Translations under genes and position numbers: made by a program | Part shown: positions 28,006 to 35,314 of the stretch, one piece after another | How positions within the stretch are numbered: the stretch's first letter is position 1 | Layout of the letters: the number at the start of each line of letters is the position of its first letter | From: Bacteroidota bacterium | Lineage (GTDB): Bacteria; Bacteroidota; Bacteroidia; Chitinophagales; Chitinophagaceae | Assembly: GCA_016711825.1 (NCBI GenBank) | Contig: JADJSG010000010.1 | Coordinates: forward strand, 36,001-100,000 | Direction of reading: 5' to 3' | Length of the DNA: 64,000 nt | Notes under the pieces: model-generated | What the model was told of the DNA's origin: nothing | What the model saw: only the letters and a program-made list of their open reading frames with translations | Databases searched by the model: none

Positions 28006-28272
28006 ATGATGAAATCAGATATTGAATTATTAGATCAACTAAACCCTGTAAATGTTTCTACTCAGTTGCTTGATAAAATTAATTTAAAAATTATTGAAAG
28101 ACAACGTGACCGTTTTAGTCAAAGCACTTTATATAGCCTTACCGTAGCCATAGTGTTACTAATTTCACTCAACGGTTTCTATATATATAAGAATGTAAAC
28201 GATAAGTCTACCCTTGAAAACAATATCGTTTTAAAGATGACTTTGATGGATGACAATAACCTTTATAAATAA
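28006..28272 (+). CDS. Small single-pass membrane protein next to the sigma factor
   Basis: This is an 88-residue protein. A charged cytoplasmic part (MMKSDIELLDQLNPVNVSTQ, LLDKINLKIIERQRD) precedes one membrane helix (about 44-62) and a short outer tail. Its position right after an ECF sigma gene, its size and its topology fit a minimal anti-sigma or sensor partner, but no zinc-binding HxxxCxxC motif is present. The function is therefore inferred from location only. A second Met at codon 2 could also serve as start. It is followed 18 nt later by the Spy-like gene. Confidence 0.75.
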   Translation: MMKSDIELLDQLNPVNVSTQLLDKINLKIIERQRDRFSQSTLYSLTVAIVLLISLNGFYIYKNVNDKSTLENNIVLKMTLMDDNNLYK

Positions 28273-28290
28273 TTACAAACAATAAAAAGC

Positions 28291-28755
28291 ATGTCTAAAT
28301 TAACATTTTTAAAAATCTTCAGCATCACAATGCTTCTTTTAAATATTGTACTCATTGGTATGATGCTTCGAAGTGAGAAAGGAAACTTTCGACAAAAAAA
28401 CAAAGGACCCCGGGATGAAATTATTAAGAAACTACATCTGGACAATGAACAAGTGGTAGCTTATGATAAACTCATCATTGATCATCGTACAAAAATTGAA
28501 GATGCACAGCAACAAATAAAGAAATTAAAAAATGGATTATATGAGCAATTAAAAAATGATAGTATGATTGATCGGAATGCCGATTCAATGATTTCGGAGA
28601 TCAATCAAGTGCAAAAAAATATAGAATACATTCATTTACATCATTTTCAAGATATTGGCCGACTATGTAAGCCTTCGCAGAAGGAATACTTTGGTGGGTT
28701 GACCGCTGAAATCGCCCGACTCTTTTCACCACACCGCCCCCCTAATAAGCAATGA
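28291..28755 (+). CDS. Spy/CpxP-like periplasmic metal- or stress-sensor family protein
   Basis: This is a 154-residue protein with an N-terminal membrane anchor or signal (about 9-26) and an all-helical periplasmic part (IIKKLHLDNEQVVAYDKLII, then two long amphipathic helices). This is the pattern of the LTxxQ/CpxP/Spy and CnrX-like heavy-metal sensor group. In that group the protein binds misfolded protein or metal and restrains an envelope response. The tail SPHRPP and Cys in GRLCKPSQ are noted but no metal site is proven. Its stop overlaps the mbnP start by 4 nt (ATGA), which suggests coupled translation. Confidence 0.8.
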   Translation: MSKLTFLKIFSITMLLLNIVLIGMMLRSEKGNFRQKNKGPRDEIIKKLHLDNEQVVAYDKLIIDHRTKIEDAQQQIKKLKNGLYEQLKNDSMIDRNADSMISEINQVQKNIEYIHLHHFQDIGRLCKPSQKEYFGGLTAEIARLFSPHRPPNKQ

Positions 28756-29432
28756 AATATTTAGGTGTCTTTTTTTTCTTATTTCTTTATATAAATAGTC
28801 ATGCTAAACAGTATCATTCCATTTATATAGATGTAAAATTTGGTCATGCCCCTCTTCAGCTTGACAAAAAATATATAACCACAAAAGGAGATACCATTGA
28901 AATAAGTATTTTGAAATACTATCTGTCAAATATGCAATTTTTATATGATGGAATTGAAGTTTGGAAAGCATCAAAACTGCATCATCTGATTGATTTTGAA
29001 AATAAAAATACATTGACTTTGCAATATCATTTACCCTCAAATATCAAATACAACCAAATAAAATTTGATATCGGTATTGACAGTATAACCCAATTTGCAG
29101 GAGCGCTAGGAGGAGACCTTGACCCTACAAATGGCATGTATTGGACTTGGCAAAATGGGTATATCCATGTGAAATTAGAAGGTAAAAGTTCAGCTTGCAA
29201 TACGCCAAATGATGCATTTCAGTTTCATTTAGGTGGCTATATGTCACCCTTTAATACCTTGCAAACAGTAAAGCTTCCAATGCAAAACAAAATCAATCAT
29301 GTAATTGAAATGGATATAGAAAAAATATTTTCATTTATTTCATTAGATTCGTTGCATCATATAATGTCACCCAGTGAAGATGCTGTGATGATTTCAACTC
29401 ATTTACCATCACTGTTTACGATTAAAGATTAA
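28752..29432 (+). CDS. mbnP: MbnP-family copper-binding protein
   Basis: This is a 226-residue protein with a signal peptide (cut near NSHA-KQ). The MbnP pattern is present throughout: VKFGHAPLQLDKKY, ILKYYLSNMQF, FDIGIDSITQFAGALGGDLD, then the signature NGMYWTWQNGYIHVKLEG with Trp131 and Trp133, and AFQFHLGGY with His159. In methanotrophs MbnP binds copper after its diheme partner MbnH oxidises a Trp to kynurenine. Here the diheme gene follows with a 1-nt overlap (TAATG), which strongly supports the same pair. Methanobactin biosynthesis genes are absent, so the role would be general copper handling. The family is clear; the modified Trp is inferred. Confidence 0.88.
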   Translation: MKYLGVFFFLFLYINSHAKQYHSIYIDVKFGHAPLQLDKKYITTKGDTIEISILKYYLSNMQFLYDGIEVWKASKLHHLIDFENKNTLTLQYHLPSNIKYNQIKFDIGIDSITQFAGALGGDLDPTNGMYWTWQNGYIHVKLEGKSSACNTPNDAFQFHLGGYMSPFNTLQTVKLPMQNKINHVIEMDIEKIFSFISLDSLHHIMSPSEDAVMISTHLPSLFTIKD

Positions 29433-30466
29433 TGAAAAAAATTACTTTTATACTCCTATTGGCATCCTGTATCATTACTTCCTTTCAATCTGAATATACA
29501 AGCTTATTTTACAAACCAAGCTATTTCCCAAATCCTACTTACAACTTTTCGAAAAACCCCTTAAGTGATGAAAAAGTATTGTTAGGTCGTGCCTTGTTTT
29601 ATGACAATACTTTATCTAAAAACAATACCATTTCATGTGCAAGTTGTCATTCAAACTACAATGCTTTTTCACATACCGATCATGCCCTAAGCCATGGAAT
29701 CTATGATAGTATAGGTAAACGCAATGCCCCCCCACTGATAAATCTTGCCTGGCAACCCATATTTATGTGGGATGGTGCTATCAATCACCTTGATATGCAA
29801 GCATTGGCCCCTATACACAATACGATAGAAATGGATGAGCGAATTGAACATGTCGTAAATAAATTACAAGCCACTACCCTTTATCCAAAGCTTTATTACA
29901 ATGCTTATGGTGATAGTATGATTACTGGAGAAAATACATTAAAAGCGATCTCAGCCTTTATGTTAACACTGGTAAGCGTACAAAGCAAATACGACAGTAT
30001 GCGACTAGGTAAAATCAATTATAATCATCAAGAAAAAAATGGGTACCTATTATTTCAAAAAAATTGTTCGAATTGCCATACAGAACCCCTTTTTACAAAC
30101 TATACATTTGAAAACAATGGACTTAAACAAGACTCCAACATACTCGATATTGGAAGAATGTTCATAACAAAAAACAGGAATGATTCATTAAAATTCAAGG
30201 TACCTACTTTGCGAAATATCGAATTTACCTATCCTTACATGCATGATGGTCGTTTTAAAAATTTAAATGAAGTGCTTAATCATTATATAAATGGTGTTGT
30301 AAAAAGTCCTACCCTTTCAATTCATTTGCAAAACCCTATCCAACTCACATCTAACGAGAAAGTAGATTTAATGGCATTTTTATTGACACTTTCCGATAGA
30401 AAATTTATTTTTAACCCAAAACATGCTTATCCCCGAGATATTTTTTTACCAGAACGAAGGAATTAA
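29432..30466 (+). CDS. mbnH: MauG/cytochrome c peroxidase-family diheme protein (MbnH-like)
   Basis: This is a 344-residue periplasmic diheme protein. The two heme c motifs are CASCH (69-73) and CSNCH (212-216). Other family marks are LGRALFYD, RNAPPLINLAW, MWDGAINHLD, VPTLRNIE and YMHDGRF. Members reduce hydrogen peroxide or, as in MauG and MbnH, oxidise a partner protein residue. The direct overlap with mbnP makes the MbnH role the most likely. The N-terminus is a signal or lipoprotein-like sequence (LLASC). The stop is 38 nt before the YHYH gene. Confidence 0.9.
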   Translation: MKKITFILLLASCIITSFQSEYTSLFYKPSYFPNPTYNFSKNPLSDEKVLLGRALFYDNTLSKNNTISCASCHSNYNAFSHTDHALSHGIYDSIGKRNAPPLINLAWQPIFMWDGAINHLDMQALAPIHNTIEMDERIEHVVNKLQATTLYPKLYYNAYGDSMITGENTLKAISAFMLTLVSVQSKYDSMRLGKINYNHQEKNGYLLFQKNCSNCHTEPLFTNYTFENNGLKQDSNILDIGRMFITKNRNDSLKFKVPTLRNIEFTYPYMHDGRFKNLNEVLNHYINGVVKSPTLSIHLQNPIQLTSNEKVDLMAFLLTLSDRKFIFNPKHAYPRDIFLPERRN

Positions 30467-30484
30467 AACAAATAATCGTCTAAA
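30455..30484 (+). promoter_or_regulatory. 30-nt motif copy 2 with CGTCTAAA (candidate ECF sigma promoter)
   Basis: This is the second copy of the motif at 27881-27910 (26 of 30 identical). It overlaps the end of the diheme gene and ends 19 nt before the YHYH gene's ATG at 30504, a good promoter distance. Its presence suggests that the YHYH gene has its own sigma-dependent start. Confidence 0.6.
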
Positions 30485-30503
30485 AGCTAAATCCTAATAA
30501 TAT

Positions 30504-31859
30504 ATGCATACTAAATTCTTTTTGCTATTGCCATTGTGTTTGATGAGTAGTTTTCTTTCATTTTCACAACCTGCACTTAGTGCCTGGTTACAAAACACAA
30601 CAGGCACACTCAGCCGACATTATGTAAATGGCAATTCAATACCCATACAAGATAATGATTCTGTGAATGTACAAACTGTTTTATACTCTAACAATTGGGT
30701 ATATATACGTACAAAAGGACAGCCTTCATATGTTACAGGTCCTTTTTTGGATGGTAACCCATCTTTAGCTACTAACCAAAATGCCATTTTTAAAATATCG
30801 AGAAATCCAGTACAAAACACGGGTGTACCTACAAACACTACCGGGGGCAATATTGGTATTTTTATCAATGGTGTTGCTTTATTTGATTACCGTGATGGCG
30901 TTTCTTGGCAAAATGCAACCAACTCTTTGAAAGGTGGGCCTTTAGGTGGCATGGGCGACCAAGTTTGGAACAGGGATGCTGTAGTAGGAGAAAAACTAGG
31001 GTTTGATTGCTCTAAAGGTCATCCTGCAATGGGCAACTACCATCATCATCAAAATCCAAGTGCATTTAAACTCGATTTGAATGTTATTTCTACCATTTGT
31101 AATTTATATGACGCTGATGGTTTATACTCAATCGATAGCAATTCACATTCACCCCTCATAGGATTTGCTTACGATGGATTTCCTATTTATGGTGCCTATG
31201 CATTTAAAAATGTAAATGGCACAGGGGGTATTGTTCGAATGAAATCGAGTTATAAACTACGTAATATTACCAATCGCACCACAGATGCCCTGGGAAATGC
31301 TGTAACGCCAGGACCTGCAGTAAATGGAACTTATCCATTAGGCTATTTTAGGGAAGATTATGAATACATTCCAACTGGCGCGGGTACACCTGATTATCTT
31401 GATGAACATAATGGTCGATTTTGTGTTACCCCTGAATATCCAAACGGTATTTATTGTTATTTTGCTACTGTTGATGACAAATGGAATTCAGCCTATCCTT
31501 ATGCAATTGGCCCAACTTTTTATGGTGTAAAAAATGCACAAAAAGTAGCTACTATCACTGAAGCTGTTTCTGTGTATTCACCCACTGCTGTCGATGATTT
31601 TTCCTCAATCATTCGTGAAATTTCAATTTACCCTAACCCGGTAAATGATTTATTGGCGATACAAGTCAATCAATTGAATACACAAAACATAGACCTTACT
31701 ATGTATGATATCAATGGAAATATAGTGAATCAAACAACCTTGTATGCTGGCAGCACCATCGCATATTTTGATACTAAAACATTATATAGTGGCACTTACT
31801 TTTTGAATATTTCCTGTGGCAATCAACGTATAAATAAAAAAATTAGTGTTGTTAAATAA
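30504..31859 (+). CDS. YHYH-domain secreted protein with type IX sorting domain
   Basis: This is a 451-residue protein with a signal peptide (cut near SFSQ). The YHYH-type core is seen as GIFINGVALFDYRDGVSW, CSKGHPAMGNYHHHQNP (GNYHHH at 177-182), LIGFAYDGFPIYGAYAF and REDYEYIPTGAGTPDYLDEH. The His-rich loop suggests metal binding, likely copper given the neighbours. The last ~85 residues are a type IX sorting domain (ISIYPNPVNDLLAIQV; LYSGTYFLNISCGNQRINKK). So the protein is expected at the cell surface, while MbnP and the diheme protein are periplasmic. Confidence 0.88.
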   Translation: MHTKFFLLLPLCLMSSFLSFSQPALSAWLQNTTGTLSRHYVNGNSIPIQDNDSVNVQTVLYSNNWVYIRTKGQPSYVTGPFLDGNPSLATNQNAIFKISRNPVQNTGVPTNTTGGNIGIFINGVALFDYRDGVSWQNATNSLKGGPLGGMGDQVWNRDAVVGEKLGFDCSKGHPAMGNYHHHQNPSAFKLDLNVISTICNLYDADGLYSIDSNSHSPLIGFAYDGFPIYGAYAFKNVNGTGGIVRMKSSYKLRNITNRTTDALGNAVTPGPAVNGTYPLGYFREDYEYIPTGAGTPDYLDEHNGRFCVTPEYPNGIYCYFATVDDKWNSAYPYAIGPTFYGVKNAQKVATITEAVSVYSPTAVDDFSSIIREISIYPNPVNDLLAIQVNQLNTQNIDLTMYDINGNIVNQTTLYAGSTIAYFDTKTLYSGTYFLNISCGNQRINKKISVVK

Positions 31860-32008
31860 GGCTAGTAGTTCATTTCGACTTATTCATTGAATTAAAAATT
31901 CAAAAATCAACAGTCCTTTTTTTGTATTTATAGAATTATAATCGCTGCATTCTTAAAAAAGTCGACACTAAAGTGAAAAGTGAATAAACTTGAGGGTTAC
32001 CCTATTAC

Positions 32009-32119
32009 TTATACCAAATGTATTTATAATGTAGTCTGAAAAAGTTCGGTATAATACTTACACGCATTACATTTATGCTAGTAACCATAAGATTATCTTT
32101 AATATGTGGTGGGTATTAA
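32009..32119 (+). repeat. Interspersed MITE-like element, copy B
   Basis: About 111 bp starts TTATACCAAATGTATTTATA, contains TAGTCTGAAAAAGTTCGGTAT and GCATTACATTTATGCTAGTA, and ends ATGTGGTGGGTATTAA. It is in the same orientation as copy A and opposite to copy C. It covers a false upstream ATG (32106) of the next gene. Confidence 0.8.
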
Positions 32120-32174
32120 AACGAACATTGGACTATTAATTTTTTCACAACTGTATTCACCGTACATTTATAGA

Positions 32175-33152
32175 ATGTTTAAATCAATCTATTTATTTAC
32201 TTTCTATTTTATGTTTACTCAGGGTGTGAATGCACAAGATAAACACCCTTCAAGCAATAAGCTTTTCATGGTAAAACAGCAAGGGAAATATGGATTTAAA
32301 AATGAATCAGGCAAAGTGGTGATTCCTGCAAATTATGATGCTACATTCCCTTTTAGTGAAGGGGTAACGCCTGTTAAAAAAAATGGCAAATGGTATTATA
32401 TTGACACTCTGGGTAAAGCCATTTTTACGAATGAAAATGGGAAACCAACTTATTACACAAAGGCAAGGCCTTTTCACAATCAGCTGGCTGTAGTAAGCTA
32501 TCAATGGATGGGTAATAAGGTAAGCCTTATTGATATAAACGGAGGTGCTGCATTTGTTGATTTTCAAGCAGATGCACTCACCGATTTTCATGATAGACAT
32601 GCTATCATAAAACAAAACAACAAATATGGTGTTATTAACGCATGTGGTGACTATGCAGTTCCGGCTAAATATCAAAAAATCGATAGTTTTAGCAAAGGCT
32701 ATGCTAAAGTGTTTGATCAAGGTCGATGGCTAATACTTAATCCCTTTGGTGAATGTGTAGAACCTTGTAAAAGTAATCATCCAAACAATCATTCAGAAGA
32801 TATCAATAGTCATATTGTGTATTTGTCAAACTATGGTTTACAGCTCAGCGAAATGTCAAAATTAAAATTAGACAAACTGGCAAAAAACATGCAAGCATCC
32901 CCTTCACAAAAATGGGTGATTGAAGGTCATGGCCGTAATAGTTATGCTGAACAACAAAACAGCTGGGAATGTACCAATAAGGTCATCAATTATTTAAGCA
33001 ATCAAGGTATCAACAGAGAACAATTTATTTTCAACTATGGGATGGATGGTGCTTACAGAACAGTTCATTTTAGAATGGCTGAACCTAATGAAGAAGGCCC
33101 ATCAAACACGCCACCTCCTTTGGGCAATTTACGTTGCAATGAAGATTTGTAA
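32175..33152 (+). CDS. WG-repeat protein with an OmpA-like C-terminal region
   Basis: This is a 325-residue secreted protein from the ATG at 32175, chosen because it begins a signal peptide (MFKSIYLFTFYFMFTQGVNA). The upstream in-frame ATG at 32106 lies inside repeat copy B. Residues about 30-200 hold three to four WG repeats (KLFMVKQQGKYGFKNESGKV; VTPVKKNGKWYYIDTLGKAI; HAIIKQNNKYGVINACGDYA; GYAKVFDQGRWLILNPFGEC). The C-terminal part (MSKLKLDKLAKNMQAS, WVIEGHGRNSYAEQQNSW) resembles an OmpA-like peptidoglycan-binding domain. It is probably a periplasmic or outer-membrane scaffold protein. Exact role unknown. Confidence 0.82.
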   Translation: MFKSIYLFTFYFMFTQGVNAQDKHPSSNKLFMVKQQGKYGFKNESGKVVIPANYDATFPFSEGVTPVKKNGKWYYIDTLGKAIFTNENGKPTYYTKARPFHNQLAVVSYQWMGNKVSLIDINGGAAFVDFQADALTDFHDRHAIIKQNNKYGVINACGDYAVPAKYQKIDSFSKGYAKVFDQGRWLILNPFGECVEPCKSNHPNNHSEDINSHIVYLSNYGLQLSEMSKLKLDKLAKNMQASPSQKWVIEGHGRNSYAEQQNSWECTNKVINYLSNQGINREQFIFNYGMDGAYRTVHFRMAEPNEEGPSNTPPPLGNLRCNEDL

Positions 33153-33156
33153 AACT

Positions 33157-33972
33157 TTATTCTTTTGAAACATAATAAGCATCAAAAAGTGCAGGATTTG
33201 CCTTTTCAGCAGCTTCAATAGGTGTGAAACTCGATAGAATATCCGCTTTCGTTTTACGAACAACCACTGAATGTTCATAATGGGCTGAAAGCATCGAATC
33301 TGCTGTAAAGATAGTCCAGTCATCATCACCAACATAAACCTCTTTTGTACCCATGTTAATCATAGGTTCAATGGCAATCACTAATCCTTCCTGTAATTTG
33401 AGTCCATTACCTCTACGACCGTAATTGGGAACTTCTGGATCTTCATGCAAACTTTTGCCGATACCATGACCCGTTAAAGAGCGAACAACTCCATACCCAT
33501 TTTTTACTTCGGTATGTTCCTGAATCGCCCACCCTATATCTCCTATTCTGTAACCTACTTTTGCTTTTTCAATACCTTTATAAAGCGATTCTTTGGTAAT
33601 ACGCAATAACTGTTGTACAGATTCGGGTATCTCGCCCACTGCAAAAGTATAGGCACTGTCACCCACATACCCATTGAGTATGACACCGGTATCTACACTA
33701 ATGATATCACCTTCTTTAATTTCTGCATGGGTAGGAAAGCCATGAACAACAGCATTATTTACACTGATGCAGCAAGTATAGGGAAAACCTTTATACCCTT
33801 TAAAGGCAGGTGTTGCTTGATTGTCCTGGATAAATTCAGCTGCCAGTTTATCTAAATAAATGGTAGAGATACCAGGTTTAATTTCTTTTGCTACAAGCGC
33901 CAATGTTTCAGAAACCAATAAGTTACTTTTTCTGAGTAGCTCAACTTCTTCATTCGTTTTATAATAAATCAA
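33157..33972 (-). CDS. map: Methionine aminopeptidase type I
   Basis: This enzyme removes the initiator methionine from new proteins (cytosol). The 271-residue length is slightly long but normal for Bacteroidota. The catalytic and metal residues are all present: His77 (VVHG), Asp94 (SVDTG), Asp105 (GDSA), His169 (GHGIG), Glu202 (IEPM) and Glu233 (YEHSV). In many Bacteroidota map follows secY within the ribosomal operon. Here it lies about 1.3 kb beyond the secY terminator and appears to have its own promoter. Confidence 0.96.
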   Translation of the reverse strand: MIYYKTNEEVELLRKSNLLVSETLALVAKEIKPGISTIYLDKLAAEFIQDNQATPAFKGYKGFPYTCCISVNNAVVHGFPTHAEIKEGDIISVDTGVILNGYVGDSAYTFAVGEIPESVQQLLRITKESLYKGIEKAKVGYRIGDIGWAIQEHTEVKNGYGVVRSLTGHGIGKSLHEDPEVPNYGRRGNGLKLQEGLVIAIEPMINMGTKEVYVGDDDWTIFTADSMLSAHYEHSVVVRKTKADILSSFTPIEAAEKANPALFDAYYVSKE

Positions 33973-33986
33973 AGGATATTTTTTTG

Positions 33987-33994
33987 CAAAAATA
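33987..33994 (-). promoter_or_regulatory. Probable promoter -7 element (TATTTTTG) for map
   Basis: TATTTTTG on the minus strand fits TAnnTTTG and lies 14 nt before the map ATG. No clear -33 TTTG is present. Confidence 0.4.
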
Positions 33995-34216
33995 CGTAAA
34001 TGCTAGTAATAAATAAATTCAGTGTTTATTTAATTCTGGGTAAATAATGAATGCATTGTGAATTCTTACTGCTCTATCGATATTAAATTAAAGAAAATCT
34101 TCGGTATTGTTTGCAATTTGACACTTCTAATTTAATAATCTAAACTGTATATTAATAAACTCTGACTGGTGGAGAAATGAGGCATTGCAATGGTGGGGGT
34201 GACTTTCTTTTCCCCA

Positions 34217-34384
34217 ATGACTCAAGAATGGCACGTTGCCATTATGGGTTTGTTTTCTTGTGACTTTATTGCATTTCCAATACTCATTCATTTCCTCCCG
34301 CTGGCACAAGGTTGGCACGAAGCCATTGAGGGTTTGCTTTTTTGTGCCCTTATTTCTTTTCCATTACTTATTCATTTCCTACAT
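34217..34384 (+). repeat. Two-copy 84-bp tandem repeat
   Basis: Two diverged units sit head to tail with an exact 84-bp offset. GGCACG occurs at 34230 and 34314, GGGTTTG follows in both, and both units end with ATTCATTTCCT. A third, deleted unit may precede (GTGACTTTCTTTTCC near 34199). 84 bp equals 28 codons and one frame stays open, but no start context or family supports a gene. It lies in decayed DNA between map and secY. Confidence 0.7.
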
Positions 34385-34398
34385 TAAAAATAAATATT

Positions 34399-34640
34399 TT
34401 ACTCAATTATTACTTTCCTCACTTTATTCTCACCAGTCTGCCCGACTGGCAGGCACCTAAGATAATACATTCCTTTGGCTAAATGCCTTACATCCATTGA
34501 GACGTGAGCGCTGAGATGTGAGATCTGAGACGAATACACTTGATGGCCTATGGCATTATACATTTCTATTCTTGCATTTTTCTTATCTCACATCTATATA
34601 TGTACTGCTCGGATTTGGATATACTTCTAAAGTCTCTTAT
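34399..34640 (-). pseudogene. Remnant of a type IX sorting-domain gene (frameshifted)
   Basis: On the minus strand, reading from about 34632 gives LEVYPNPSSTYIDVR then a stop. A shift of one base then gives KKNARIEMYNAIGHQVYSSQ and, after a low-complexity ISHLSAHVS stretch, DVRHLAKGMYYLR and finally ENKVRKVIIE with a stop at 34399-34401. This matches the order of a complete type A sorting domain (YPNP, middle strand IxMYNxxG, GMYYLR, basic end). No upstream passenger domain can be followed beyond about 34640, where stops occur in all frames. It is the dead end of a former cargo gene. Confidence 0.75.
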
Positions 34641-34689
34641 CTCCTATCTTACCACTCTCCAAAGGTTAAAATTCAATCACCAATATTAG

Positions 34690-35147
34690 TGTAACTTGTA
34701 CAAGATAAAACGAGTAGCTATAAACGTGATCTTTTTCATTTGCGTAAGTTTTTATTTAATCCAAAGTGTAAGAATATTTTTCAAAATTCCAGAATATTAA
34801 CATTTGGTCTGTAATAAGTTTATATTTCATCTTATACCGATAGCGTATTTGTATTAGTCTGATTTCATCAGCCAAAATAGTGACAGCAACGACATTATAG
34901 CATTTAGCTTTCAACTAAAGTATAAAGGCGAATGATATTACCTACAATAATCCAATTAAGTTGAGCATATTGCTGTGCTGAATACTAATGTTTACATTTT
35001 TCATTTTGTTACAAATTGAACCGATGTAAAAAAAGGTATAGTGGTATGTTTGTTTTATAATACTTCCATCACACTCCTTTGTAGTAAATTATGCTACTTA
35101 ATACTAATCATTAAAAAAAATTAAAAGGGCGTATTCAAAACAGTATT
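34690..35147. other. Non-coding AT-rich stretch
   Basis: No convincing gene or RNA is seen. From about 34833 a segment beginning TATACCGATAGCGTATTTG and containing TTAGTCTGA resembles the left part of the interspersed element and may be a decayed copy. The remainder has no recognisable structure. Confidence 0.4.
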
Positions 35148-35257
35148 TATACCAACGACACATTAAAGATAGTCTATTTGATATTAGCTTAAATGTAATG
35201 TGTGTGGGATTTATACCGATATTTTGCAGACTACATATTAAATTCATTTGGTATTAT
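35148..35257 (-). repeat. Interspersed MITE-like element, copy C (best inverted ends)
   Basis: About 110 bp with ends TATACCAA and, on the other side, TTGGTATTATA. Comparing the two ends inward gives an imperfect ~25-bp inverted repeat: ACCAA-n6-ATTAAA-nn-TAGTCT against ACCAA-n6-TTAATA-nn-TAGTCT. The middle carries CGGTATAAAT and CACACATTACATTTAAGCT. It lies just beyond the secY terminator. Confidence 0.8.
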
Positions 35258-35261
35258 ATTA

Positions 35262-35287
35262 ATAAAAAAAGTGCCTAAAAGGCACTT
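35262..35287 (-). terminator. Terminator of the ribosomal protein operon after secY
   Basis: AAGTGCC (35269-35275) pairs with GGCACTT (35281-35287) over a 5-nt loop, with an A-run at 35262-35268 that becomes the U-tract on the minus strand. It is 27 nt after the secY stop. Confidence 0.88.
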
Positions 35288-35314
35288 CATTTATTAATTG
35301 TATATATTGTAAAA

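Noticed and set aside
32106..32174. Upstream start for the WG-repeat protein
   Set aside because: The ATG at 32106 lies inside interspersed repeat copy B and would put 23 residues ahead of a good signal peptide.
34127..34460. Open frames of 63-74 codons around the 84-bp repeat
   Set aside because: No family, no start context, overlapping on both strands, and explained by the tandem repeat.
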